A DNA stretch of 34,093 nt, from contig JACPNN010000008.1 in NCBI GenBank assembly GCA_016185435.1, positions 1-34,093 of the forward strand, read 5' to 3'. Below the pieces are notes generated by a model. That model did no database searches and was not told where the DNA came from. It worked only from the letters and a program-made list of their open reading frames with translations. Origin of the DNA: Candidatus Aenigmatarchaeota archaeon. Lineage in GTDB: Archaea > Aenigmatarchaeota > Aenigmatarchaeia > QMZP01. A program made the translations under genes and the position numbers. Positions 1 through 6,699 of the stretch are shown here, piece by piece (position 1 is the first letter of the stretch; each line of letters opens with the position of its first letter).

Positions 1-103
1 GAGCTTCGGCTGACGTAGTCTGGGAATGACATACTGCACCTCCTGGTTTAAGGCAGATTCTGCTGCCTGTTGATATTTGGCGTCGGGAGAAAAAGGGCTT
101 TTA

Positions 104-124
104 CCACCGGTCAAAGACCGGTGG
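104..124. repeat. Perfect 9-bp hairpin in the leading intergenic stretch
   Basis: The arms CCACCGGTC (104-112) and GACCGGTGG (116-124) are perfect reverse complements around an AAA loop. The rest of positions 1-213 shows no convincing gene on either strand. The hairpin could be a transcription terminator, a structured RNA, or a subterminal hairpin of a lost IS200/IS605-type element. The sequence alone does not decide between these. Confidence 0.5.
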
Positions 125-182
125 AATAGTTACGCATTTAACCCTCTGGATTTGCCTTCCGATAGCGAGGAACTACCGAAAA

Positions 183-192
183 GCTTAAAAAG
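183..192 (+). promoter_or_regulatory. TATA box for the gene starting at 214
   Basis: The sequence GCTTAAAAAG is centred about 26 nt before the GTG at 214. The same spacing recurs across the window (for example before 1582, 3883 and 9140), so it favours a leaderless GTG start over the ATG at 223. Confidence 0.5.
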
Positions 193-213
193 ACATAATA
201 AAACTACTAGTTA

Positions 214-804
214 GTGAAAAATATGTCATTAAGAAAAGCGGCAATTCCGATAGCCGAAGGTGATAGAAGAGAAGAGCTTGAAACAGTCTTTTTTGGCGAT
301 GACATACCGAAAAGATACAGGATAAAGCCTAGAGGAACTGATACTTGTGATACTTTGGGAGAGCTCGAGGGACGATATGGGATAAATGGCGGTGCAATCT
401 GTTTTGTTAAAAATGGCACGATGCATGCTGTTCCATATAATGGGACGTTTGCGCATCTGGTTGTGGATCGCTTGCAAGGGGAAGGGTACAAGACGGGTCT
501 CTTTGTCCCGTTTTATCGCAACACAGACAGGTTCACTGATCCTGACAAACAGGCAAGATGGGAGAAATTACAGTTCTTGGTGGGCGATGTGGAGCTGGTC
601 TGCGATACGCTTGAGAGGGCGAAAAATCTGGTAAAAGGGGCAAACCTTTCCAGGCCATACGAAGCAGTGCCTGCAATTATGATGCTTTATGCAGCGAGCG
701 AAGCCTTTGATGACTTCAGGAAAGGCTTGAATTCCAGCGATCCTGCTGAAGCGGCTGTGAAAGAGTTGCTGGCAGCAAAGAAAGTTGACAGCGTTCAATC
801 ATGA
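214..804 (+). CDS. Hypothetical protein, 196 aa
   Basis: I do not recognise a family. The protein is soluble-looking, with no signal peptide and no clear membrane segment. It is mixed alpha/beta in its first two thirds and helical near the C-terminus (about residues 150-196, rich in Ala, Glu and Lys). The start is GTG at 214; an in-frame ATG lies at 223. The TATA-like element at 183-192 sits about 26 nt before the GTG, which fits a leaderless transcript. The next gene follows after 21 nt on the same strand without a promoter I can see, so the two are probably co-transcribed. Base composition is somewhat AT-richer than the housekeeping genes further right, in line with an accessory region. Confidence 0.55.
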   Translation: MKNMSLRKAAIPIAEGDRREELETVFFGDDIPKRYRIKPRGTDTCDTLGELEGRYGINGGAICFVKNGTMHAVPYNGTFAHLVVDRLQGEGYKTGLFVPFYRNTDRFTDPDKQARWEKLQFLVGDVELVCDTLERAKNLVKGANLSRPYEAVPAIMMLYAASEAFDDFRKGLNSSDPAEAAVKELLAAKKVDSVQS

Positions 805-825
805 CAATTCATATCTGGATCTATT

Positions 826-1410
826 ATGGAACCGCAAAAATACGAGAAGAATGATGTCAAATATGCTGGAACAGTTGCTGCAGGCATTGCAAGTGGGGCT
901 ATTGCTCGTATAGCTGTTCATGAAGCTGGACACGCATTGGGATGCGTATCGCTTGGCGGAGTGCCTGAGCTGACTCTTTTGGACGAAAATGGGAACACAA
1001 GTATTACTTGTCATAATCTTGACTATTCCAACTTTGAATCCATGGGAGGAAAATTTCAAGATTATGTGCGCAATACAGGAGCCCCTGTTGCTGAATATGC
1101 AGCATCATTTGCCTTGGCTTATCTCTCAACACGCATTGATGAAGAAAAACATCCATGGCTTGTAAAGGGGATGAGAATCGCTTCCACAACCATAGCGTCC
1201 TTCCCTGCTTTCGATGCTGTATTGGCTGCAATTGAGGAAACTAATGGTTATAGAACAGATTTCAGAGAACTACAGGATTTAGGTTTACCACTCTTCGTGA
1301 CAATACCTGCTACGATTGCAATAGGCGCTGGCATTGCTTATTATAACTTCAGAAAGAAGATAAAGGGTGGGAAGAAGAGGCATACGATGGTCAGTGAACT
1401 AACTGATTAA
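826..1410 (+). CDS. Membrane-associated HExxH putative metallopeptidase, 194 aa
   Basis: The key feature is HEAGHAL at residues 32-38, a gluzincin HExxH motif of the form seen in FtsH-type (M41) and related M50-like peptidases, where both His bind zinc and Glu is catalytic. It lies at the end of a small-residue-rich helix (about 14-31). A second hydrophobic segment (about 160-180) is followed by a basic tail, so the protein is probably membrane-embedded. The TDFREL stretch near residue 145 could supply an Asp third ligand, but that is a guess. There is no AAA module, so it is not FtsH. It follows the unknown gene at 214-804 by 21 nt and is probably in the same operon. The substrate is unknown. 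Confidence 0.55.
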   Translation: MEPQKYEKNDVKYAGTVAAGIASGAIARIAVHEAGHALGCVSLGGVPELTLLDENGNTSITCHNLDYSNFESMGGKFQDYVRNTGAPVAEYAASFALAYLSTRIDEEKHPWLVKGMRIASTTIASFPAFDAVLAAIEETNGYRTDFRELQDLGLPLFVTIPATIAIGAGIAYYNFRKKIKGGKKRHTMVSELTD

Positions 1411-1419
1411 CAGTGAATC

Positions 1420-1475
1420 TTCTTGGCAAGGACGATTTTGTCGCTTCTGGGCCATGGGAGCGGCCTGTGCCGTGA
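1420..1475 (+). repeat. PWERPVP tail, copy 1 (orphan gene 3' end)
   Basis: Read in frame to the TGA at 1473-1475, this gives LGKDDFVASGPWERPVP and stop. It matches the tails at 2819-2902 and 6492-6572, with differences mostly at third codon positions. The bases TGGGAGCGGCCTGTGCC are identical in all three copies. There is no intact gene in front of it: the preceding CDS ends at 1410 in another context. It is best read as the leftover 3' end of a protein-coding gene. Confidence 0.7.
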
Positions 1476-1509
1476 ACAGATAATACGATAATTTTTAAAA
1501 TTATTTTAA

Positions 1510-1561
1510 AAATAACTAAGTTATTTATACTATAATATTACATAATATTAAGATTTATAAA
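1510..1561 (+). promoter_or_regulatory. Promoter and candidate operator of ATPase gene 1
   Basis: An inverted repeat AAATAACT-A-AGTTATTT (1510-1526) is followed by a tandem direct repeat of ATAATATTA (1532-1540 and 1542-1550) and then the TATA element TTTATAAA (about 1554-1561). The TATA centre is about 25 nt before the ATG at 1582, so the transcript is probably leaderless. The symmetric element upstream of the TATA box is a plausible regulator site. Confidence 0.5.
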
Positions 1562-1581
1562 CCAGAAGGACAATATTGAAT

Positions 1582-2820
1582 ATGGCCTACATAGAAAGGG
1601 AGGTGGAAAAGGAAATCGGAAAATGGCTGGATAGCAGAGAAATAGTAGCCATGAGAGGGCCGAGGCAATGCGGAAAAACAACACTTCTCATGAGGATTGC
1701 GGAGATGCTGAAAAGCAGGGGCGTGGACGAAAGCAGGATACATTATACGAATTTTGAGGATGACCTTGCCAAGATGAAATTCGAGGAAAATCCGAAGGAG
1801 TTCATTGAGTTCAGCATGACAACGGGGGGGAAAAACTACTTCCTGCTGGATGAGGTGCAGTACCTGAAGAACGCTGGAAAACAGCTGAAGCTTGTTTTTG
1901 ATTCATTCAGCAATGCGAAAATATTCGTGACGGGTTCAGCATCATTCGATCTGACTGACATGGGGAAATACCTTGTTGGCCGCATAATATTCCTTGACAT
2001 TCACCCTTTCAGCTTTCTGGAGTTTCTCAGAGCCAAGAACCGGAAATATGAGGAACTGTACAGCAAGCTGAGAATAAGCCTGCGGGACAAAAGAGTGAGG
2101 CTGACAAAAACGGTTTTTCTAGATGACCTGAACAATCTGCTGCATGAATATCTTACATATGGCTCATATCCGAGGGTAGTGACCGAACATGATAGAAACA
2201 GGAAAAAGGAGCTCCTGAAAGGCCTTTTCATCACGTACATAGAAAAAGACATTGTGGGGCTGTATGGGAAACAATACAGGGAAAAGGTTGTAAGGCTGCT
2301 GAAGGCATGCGCATACAGCATGGGTAATATCGTCAATTATGAGACACTGAGCAGAAATGCTGGCCTCAGCTATCATGATGTGAGGAATATTATGCCTCTC
2401 CTGGAAGACTCTTTTGTGATTTTTGCCGTCAGGCCCTTCTACAGGAACAAAATGAACGAGCTGAGGAAAAATCCCAAGATATACTTTGTTGACTTCGGGA
2501 TGAGGAATCATATCATGGAGGCTTTTGATAAGATTGACTTCAGCGTGCTTTATGAGAATTTTGTACACAATGAGCTCAAAAGGCTGTTCAGTGTGAAGTA
2601 TTGGCGCACCACGGCAAAAACAGAGGTTGATTTTGTTATTGAGCACGGCAGGGAAATAATCCCTGTGGAGGTCAAAACACAAGCAAAGGTCACAAGGTCC
2701 TTCAGAAGTTTCATAGAAAGCTACAGCCCCGGAAAGGCTTTCATTCTGAATCTCACCGAGATAGGGAAAAAGAGGGTAAATGGATGCAAAGTTGTTATTG
2801 CGCCTTTTGCATACATATGA
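1582..2820 (+). CDS. AAA ATPase with C-terminal DUF4143 (AAA_14 family)
   Basis: This is a P-loop ATPase of the AAA_14/DUF4143 type, common in archaea and of unknown substrate. Walker A is GPRQCGKTT (about residues 26-34), Walker B is FLLDEVQ (about 87-93), and a sensor-like VTGSAS follows near 118. The C-terminal region carries TEVDFVIEHG...PVEVKTQ (about 355-375), matching the D...ExK core of a PD-(D/E)XK-like nuclease fold. At 412 aa it is full length. ATG 1582 is preferred over TTG 1576 because the TATA box lies 25 nt upstream. A second, divergent family member lies at 3883-5151. It is flanked on both sides by PWERPVP tail remnants, which suggests it arrived as a cassette. Confidence 0.8.
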   Translation: MAYIEREVEKEIGKWLDSREIVAMRGPRQCGKTTLLMRIAEMLKSRGVDESRIHYTNFEDDLAKMKFEENPKEFIEFSMTTGGKNYFLLDEVQYLKNAGKQLKLVFDSFSNAKIFVTGSASFDLTDMGKYLVGRIIFLDIHPFSFLEFLRAKNRKYEELYSKLRISLRDKRVRLTKTVFLDDLNNLLHEYLTYGSYPRVVTEHDRNRKKELLKGLFITYIEKDIVGLYGKQYREKVVRLLKACAYSMGNIVNYETLSRNAGLSYHDVRNIMPLLEDSFVIFAVRPFYRNKMNELRKNPKIYFVDFGMRNHIMEAFDKIDFSVLYENFVHNELKRLFSVKYWRTTAKTEVDFVIEHGREIIPVEVKTQAKVTRSFRSFIESYSPGKAFILNLTEIGKKRVNGCKVVIAPFAYI

Positions 2821-2902
2821 GCCATTCGACTGGCAGGATGAGAAGGTGCTGACCAAGGATGATTTTGTGGCTGTAGGCCCCTGGGAGCGGCCTGTGCCGT
2901 AG
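2819..2902 (+). repeat. PWERPVP tail, copy 2 (orphan gene 3' end)
   Basis: Starting at the stop codon of the upstream ATPase but in a different frame, it reads EPFDWQDEKVLTKDDFVAVG, then PWERPVP and a TAG at 2900-2902. Conservation is at the protein level, with copy 3 reading KPFGWQDGKVLAKDDFV in the same place. No start codon or upstream body belongs to it, so it is a gene-end remnant. Confidence 0.75.
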
Positions 2903-3095
2903 ATTTCATTTATAGCAAATCTCTGCAAAAGAATAGTCTGTATTCATTTTATTGTAAAAACAGTATACAACCTCTTTGAGTCTACAAAGAATTACAGCAA
3001 GGATGCCGACATCGATTGTTCTCTTTTTATGGCTATTCTCTATATAACTTGTCTTGTTGGTTCGGGTATTCTATTTTGTATGATTTTTATCACGA
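2903..3095. other. Intergenic stretch, no gene seen
   Basis: This AT-rich stretch lies between the tail remnant and the convergent gene ending at 3096. I see no RNA gene, conserved motif or credible short ORF in it. T-rich runs near 3020-3060 could end transcription from the left. Confidence 0.4.
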
Positions 3096-3671
3096 TTAAA
3101 GAGACGGAGTTGAACTTTGTCCCCTTCTTAGTTCTGATGAAGTTGCATGTAGCAGATTGAGCAGCTCATCACGTGCTCTTTCAACATCACCTTGAGATAG
3201 CAGTTCTTCTGCTGCCATGAGTGTCAGTTCACGGTCACCTGTATTTCTCCCAAGATTGCATGCTCCCACAGGATCAAGTTTCACATACTGCTCACTTGCT
3301 CTCCTCACTAATTCACTGTCTCCTGTTTGTGAGCCTGCTAAATATGCTCTCCTAACATCATTAAGCCTGGGTAGAACATTATCAACCTCCCTGTATTGAA
3401 GCCAGCTTTCACCATGAGGCATGATTTCACTACCTCTCCTCAGTAAGTTCCAGCCAGAACGTTGAAGATATTTCTTATTTCCGCTCTGCAATGCGCCATC
3501 ATATACTTCTTCTGGGACGTTATCAAGCATACGATCTAGCACTTCTCTAGCTTGCATCTTTGCTGCTTCTCGCTCTGTTAGACCTAGAGTTCTCCTAAGA
3601 ACTTCCATTTCTGGAGTCTGATATTGTGCCCTTTTGCAATAATTTAAAAGTTTCATATTTTCACTACTCAT
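3096..3671 (-). CDS. Hypothetical helical-repeat protein, 191 aa
   Basis: The protein is almost entirely helical and polar, with no signal peptide or membrane segment. Residues about 100-180 show short helix pairs (for example DDVRRAYLAGSQTGDSEL-like and RELTLMAAEELLSQGDVERA units) that resemble TPR/HEAT-like solenoid repeats, though no family can be named. It is transcribed leftwards from an AT-rich region it shares with the divergent ATPase gene at 3883. A TATA-like TATATAAAT lies on the minus strand at about 3686-3695. Its position between two ATPase cassettes in an island argues for an accessory role. A second ATG five codons in is an alternative start. Confidence 0.55.
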   Translation of the reverse strand: MSSENMKLLNYCKRAQYQTPEMEVLRRTLGLTEREAAKMQAREVLDRMLDNVPEEVYDGALQSGNKKYLQRSGWNLLRRGSEIMPHGESWLQYREVDNVLPRLNDVRRAYLAGSQTGDSELVRRASEQYVKLDPVGACNLGRNTGDRELTLMAAEELLSQGDVERARDELLNLLHATSSELRRGQSSTPSL

Positions 3672-3756
3672 AAGTTGTTATGGATATTTATATACTTTTC
3701 TCTTTTATGATATATATTTTCGTGAATATATAAATGCTCGCTCGGTCCGGTGGACT

Positions 3757-3774
3757 CAAAAACCTTGGTTTTTG
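3757..3774. repeat. 8-bp inverted repeat in divergent intergenic region
   Basis: CAAAAACC (3757-3764) and GGTTTTTG (3767-3774) are perfect arms around TT. It lies between the divergent genes starting at 3671 and 3883 and could be a regulator site or a small hairpin. Confidence 0.4.
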
Positions 3775-3802
3775 CCCTTTTGCGATATAAAGTGGATTGT
3801 AA

Positions 3803-3861
3803 TTTATATTAATCATAATTAATATATTTTTAACTTTTATATTAATCATAATCTTTATAAA
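3803..3861 (+). promoter_or_regulatory. Promoter with 17-bp direct repeat, ATPase gene 2
   Basis: TTTATATTAATCATAAT occurs at 3803-3819 and again at 3836-3852, 33 bp apart (three helical turns). The second copy directly abuts the TATA box CTTTATAAAT (about 3853-3862), which is 25 nt before the ATG at 3883. The spacing on one face of the helix suggests a regulator binding both copies. Confidence 0.55.
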
Positions 3862-3882
3862 TATCAAAATCATATATATCTC

Positions 3883-5151
3883 ATGGATTTGGTCGAAAGG
3901 CTGCTGAGGCAGAACCCCTGGTGGGAAAGCGGAAGGGTTGAGAATATAGCTGGATTTGAGCATCGCTACCTGTACCGAGATATCGAAAAATATCTCGGGG
4001 AGAAGCAGATATTGTCCATTGTGGGATTGAGAAGAGTTGGAAAGACAACGCTGATGCTCCAGATCCTGGACAGCCTTCTCAAAAAGGGTGTGGAGCCGAA
4101 AAGGCTGATGTTCTTCTCCTTCGATGAGATCCTGGCCAAAAATCCCGAAATAATAGAGGATGTTGTCCTGGCCTATGAGGAATCCATACTGAAGGAGAGG
4201 ATGGGAAATGTGTACATATTCCTTGATGAGATAAACCAGGTGCCTGACTGGCAGGTGATATTGAAAAGGTTCTATGAGCTTGATAGGAGGATAAAATTCA
4301 TTGTCTCCGGCTCATCCAGTGTGCTTCTGAGGAAGGCAAAGGAAAGTCTTGCAGGCAGGATATATGACTTCCATCTTAAGCCCCTTGGCTTCAAGGAATA
4401 TCTGAGGCTGAAGGGCATAGAGGTGAAGGATATGGATTTGCAGTCCCTTGAACTGAGAAGGCAGTTGAACAGCTTTCTGCTTAATGGCTCTTTCCCCGAA
4501 ATCATGGAGGAGAATGATTTTTCCAAGATAAGAACATATGCCAGCAGCGTGGTTGAAAAAATTATATTTCATGACATACCGAAAGTCTATGATGTGGGCC
4601 AGCCGGAGATATTGAAGGAGATCATGTCTATAATCAGCCTCAACCCGGGGATGGACCTGAGATATGACAGCATCGCATCCGCTTTGGCCGTCACATACCA
4701 GACAGTGTCCAAGTATGTCAGCTATCTTGAGAAGGCATTTCTTGTGAAACAATTGCACAACTACAGCGGCAGCAGGCTTGCCTCGGCCAGAAAGCTGAAG
4801 AAGGCGTATCCGAGCTGCACAACCCTTTCTGCTGCTTTCTGCGGCAGTGGGGAAGAGTTTTATGGCCTTGCGCCAAGGCTTGCAGAGCTTCTGGTTGTCA
4901 ACCATCTGGATGCGAACAGCTTCTGGAGAAGGAGGCATGAGGTGGATGTTGTGCATAATAAAGTGCCGTTTGAGGTGAAATATGGTGAAGCGGCAGATAT
5001 AGGAAAAGGCGACATCAAGGGGGTTATTGATTTTATGGAAAAGTTCAAGGCGGGAAAAGGGGTGATAATAACAAAAAATCTTTCCAAAAGGAAAACGATG
5101 GACGGGAAGGAGATAGATATGGTTCCGGCCTGGCGCTTTCTTCTCGGCTGA
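3883..5151 (+). CDS. AAA ATPase with C-terminal DUF4143 (AAA_14 family), second copy
   Basis: Walker A is GLRRVGKTT (residues 48-56), Walker B is IFLDEINQ (about 110-117), and FIVSGSSS follows as the sensor region. The middle part has a winged-helix-like segment (about 245-290). The C-terminus contains RHEVDVVHNKVPFEVKYGEA, the D...E-x-K pattern of the nuclease-like DUF4143 end. At 422 aa it is complete. It shares architecture but little sequence with the ATPase at 1582-2820, so the two are not recent duplicates. The start ATG has a TATA box 25 nt upstream preceded by a 17-bp direct repeat. The biochemical role of this family is not established. Confidence 0.8.
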   Translation: MDLVERLLRQNPWWESGRVENIAGFEHRYLYRDIEKYLGEKQILSIVGLRRVGKTTLMLQILDSLLKKGVEPKRLMFFSFDEILAKNPEIIEDVVLAYEESILKERMGNVYIFLDEINQVPDWQVILKRFYELDRRIKFIVSGSSSVLLRKAKESLAGRIYDFHLKPLGFKEYLRLKGIEVKDMDLQSLELRRQLNSFLLNGSFPEIMEENDFSKIRTYASSVVEKIIFHDIPKVYDVGQPEILKEIMSIISLNPGMDLRYDSIASALAVTYQTVSKYVSYLEKAFLVKQLHNYSGSRLASARKLKKAYPSCTTLSAAFCGSGEEFYGLAPRLAELLVVNHLDANSFWRRRHEVDVVHNKVPFEVKYGEAADIGKGDIKGVIDFMEKFKAGKGVIITKNLSKRKTMDGKEIDMVPAWRFLLG

Positions 5152-5200
5152 GGCATTTATTCGGGCCTTCCAATAATATAATGCATGCAGACGAAATCTA

Positions 5201-5240
5201 TATATAGTTGGAAAGCCAACTATATAGTTGGAAAGCCAAC
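5201..5240 (+). promoter_or_regulatory. Tandem 20-bp operator/TATA repeat before MNT-HEPN
   Basis: The 20-bp unit TATATAGTTGGAAAGCCAAC is repeated exactly, at 5201-5220 and 5221-5240. Each unit holds a TATA-like TATATA and the inverted repeat GTTGG-AAAG-CCAAC. The second TATATA is about 25 nt before ATG 5249, so the palindrome overlaps the promoter and the initiation region. This is the layout expected for toxin-antitoxin autoregulation by the wHTH-bearing antitoxin encoded next. The binding itself is inferred. Confidence 0.7.
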
Positions 5241-5248
5241 TGATAAGC

Positions 5249-5833
5249 ATGCTGAGCAAAAACGAGCTTGAAATCATGTCGTCGTTCTTTCCTCTGCTTG
5301 AGGAAAAGAGCGCAAAAGACATTGAAATAGCTGTGAAGCTCAGCCACGAGCCTGTCTTCAGGACTTTGAAGCTCCTTGCCGAGAAAGGGCATTTGAAGCT
5401 GAGGAAGGCTGGAAGAACAAATCTTTACTCCTTTGTCTTGGCAGAGGATTCCTATCTTGTGTTTACATACCATATGACAAAGCGAATGCAATCCTTCAAA
5501 AATTCGAACAGCCTTCTCTTCAAAAGGATTCAGGAATTTTCTGGCCTCTCAAAATGCGAATCAGTGATACTGTTCGGATCATACGCCAAAGGGGAACAGG
5601 CCAGATTGAGCGATGTGGATCTTCTTTGCGTAGGGTGCCCGCAGGATGTTGAAAAGATCGCCAGGGCGTTCAGGACAAAATATAATATCAGTATAAGCCC
5701 CATCGCCATGAAAAGGGATGATTTCAGGAAAATCAGGGATGAGAATCCCGCATTTTACAGGGAGATGATAAGCTTCGGGATAGTGCTGTTGGGCCTTGAA
5801 TTCTTCTTCAGGGAGGTGTATGAAAAATCTTGA
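5249..5833 (+). CDS. MntA-like antitoxin: wHTH plus minimal nucleotidyltransferase
   Basis: The N-terminal 65 residues form a winged helix (SAKDIEIAVKLSHEPVFRTL then the wing KAGRTNLYSF). A nucleotidyltransferase domain follows, with GSYAKG (110-115) and SDVDL (121-125), an exact GS-x10-D-x-D match to the MNT/MntA catalytic motif. In MntA-HepT systems (type VII TA) this enzyme modifies the HEPN toxin with AMP. The added wHTH would allow it to bind its own promoter. The start is set at ATG 5249 because an in-frame TTG at 5228 falls inside the operator repeat. The gene overlaps the HEPN gene by 14 nt, so the two are translationally coupled. Confidence 0.8.
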   Translation: MLSKNELEIMSSFFPLLEEKSAKDIEIAVKLSHEPVFRTLKLLAEKGHLKLRKAGRTNLYSFVLAEDSYLVFTYHMTKRMQSFKNSNSLLFKRIQEFSGLSKCESVILFGSYAKGEQARLSDVDLLCVGCPQDVEKIARAFRTKYNISISPIAMKRDDFRKIRDENPAFYREMISFGIVLLGLEFFFREVYEKS

Positions 5834-6335
5834 TTGGTTCATTGACAAGGGGCTTTTGGCCAGAAGCGGAGGGATGAGAAATATGGCAGGGAATTACATG
5901 AGGAAAGCCAGGCAGAACATCGTGACAATGGAGCTGCTCAACAGGGCAAGGGAGTTTAGGGATGAGCTGGAACTTCCTGAAGATTATGAGCCTGATGAAT
6001 GGGTTGTAATAGCGGCATATTATGCAATGTATATGGCTTCTCTGGCTGTTCTGGCCAGGTTCGGTCTCAAAAGCAGGAACCATACGGCCACGATAATGGC
6101 CTTGGAGGAGATTTTCGTAAGAAAAAGGCTTCTTGAGAAGAAGTATGTTGCGATAATCGAGAAAACAAGGCTGAGGGTGGAGGAGATAGAGAAGCTTGAG
6201 GATGTCAGAAAAAGGAGAGAAATTGCGCAGTATTCGCCGACAAAGGATACTACAAGGGAGATGGCAGAAAAGTCAAGGAAGGATGCGCATGAATTTGCCG
6301 ACAGGATGGAGGGGCTTTTCGACTCGATTGGTTGA
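5820..6335 (+). CDS. HEPN-domain toxin-like protein, 171 aa
   Basis: The helix AAYYAMYMASLAVLARFGLK (about 65-84) followed by SRNHTAT is the hallmark first half of a HEPN fold, and KRREIAQYSP (131-140) is the second conserved helix. The usual RNase motif R-x4-6-H is altered: Arg133 is followed by Tyr138 where His is expected, as in the UPF0332-like HEPN group. RNase activity is therefore uncertain. The start is ATG 5820, which has GGGAGGTG directly upstream. An upstream in-frame TTG at 5796 would lie inside the partner gene. It overlaps the MNT gene by 14 nt, and together they form a MNT/HEPN toxin-antitoxin module. Confidence 0.75.
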   Translation: MKNLDWFIDKGLLARSGGMRNMAGNYMRKARQNIVTMELLNRAREFRDELELPEDYEPDEWVVIAAYYAMYMASLAVLARFGLKSRNHTATIMALEEIFVRKRLLEKKYVAIIEKTRLRVEEIEKLEDVRKRREIAQYSPTKDTTREMAEKSRKDAHEFADRMEGLFDSIG

Positions 6336-6337
6336 TT

Positions 6338-6487
6338 ATGACAGCATGCCAGACGGATATGCAGCCTGAAAGCTACGGAGAAGCGTATGAAAGGCCAAGA
6401 AGAAGGATATGGCCCTATCTGCCTGTTCTGGCAATTCTGATTCTCGGAATATGGCTTTTCCTTTTCGGGCCCCTGTTGGAGAGGTAG
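6338..6487 (+). CDS. Small single-pass membrane protein, 49 aa
   Basis: ATG 6338 follows the HEPN stop codon by two bases. The product has a polar N-terminus (about 1-20), a basic patch RRR (21-23), one strongly hydrophobic helix (about 26-45) and ends LLER. The positive charges before the helix predict an N-in orientation. No family is recognised. The spacing suggests co-translation with the MNT-HEPN pair, so it may be a third component of that module. Alternatively it is the 5' end of a gene whose body was lost: a PWERPVP tail follows immediately, in a different frame. Confidence 0.5.
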   Translation: MTACQTDMQPESYGEAYERPRRRIWPYLPVLAILILGIWLFLFGPLLER

Positions 6488-6491
6488 CAAA

Positions 6492-6572
6492 CCCTTCGGC
6501 TGGCAGGACGGGAAGGTGCTGGCCAAGGATGACTTTGTCACTTCTAGTCCTTGGGAGCGGCCTGTGCCTTAA
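6492..6572 (+). repeat. PWERPVP tail, copy 3 (orphan gene 3' end)
   Basis: The frame reads KPFGWQDGKVLAKDDFVTSS, then PWERPVP and TAA at 6570-6572. It matches copy 2 over the whole stretch and copy 1 over its second half. It is frame-shifted relative to the 49-aa ORF upstream. The end of the repeat is 10 nt from the 3' end of the oppositely oriented tRNA-Glu. Confidence 0.75.
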
Positions 6573-6596
6573 TAAAATACAACGCCCCCGCCGGGA

Positions 6597-6678
6597 TTTT
6601 CACCATGATTATCCAGCTCAGTATGTGTATTCCCTTTTTCTGGATAACCTACCCTCTTTTTTGGAAAAAGAGGGTGGA
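6597..6678 (-). other. tRNA-Glu intron 2, T-loop position 59/60
   Basis: T-loop bases UUCA pair with UGAA near the intron end, leaving bulges AA|U on both sides and an intron helix CCA/UGG, while T-stem CCGGG/CCCGG is the exon helix. Inside are two hairpins (ACCCUC/GAGGGU and UUAUCCAG/CUGGAUAA). The intron is 82 nt long. Confidence 0.85.
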
Positions 6679-6699
6679 TTTGAACCCGGGTCTCGGCCT

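Noticed and set aside
1-60. A fourth copy of the PWERPVP tail at the window start (shared CTTCGGCTG)
   Set aside because: Only nine bases match, and no reading frame gives the conserved peptide.
826-1410. FtsH protease call based on HEAGHAL
   Set aside because: The AAA module and FtsH length are missing. Only the zinc motif is shared.
2164-2928. Long minus-strand open frame opposite ATPase 1
   Set aside because: It is a shadow of the ATPase gene: no homology, low-complexity translation, and no promoter or Shine-Dalgarno.
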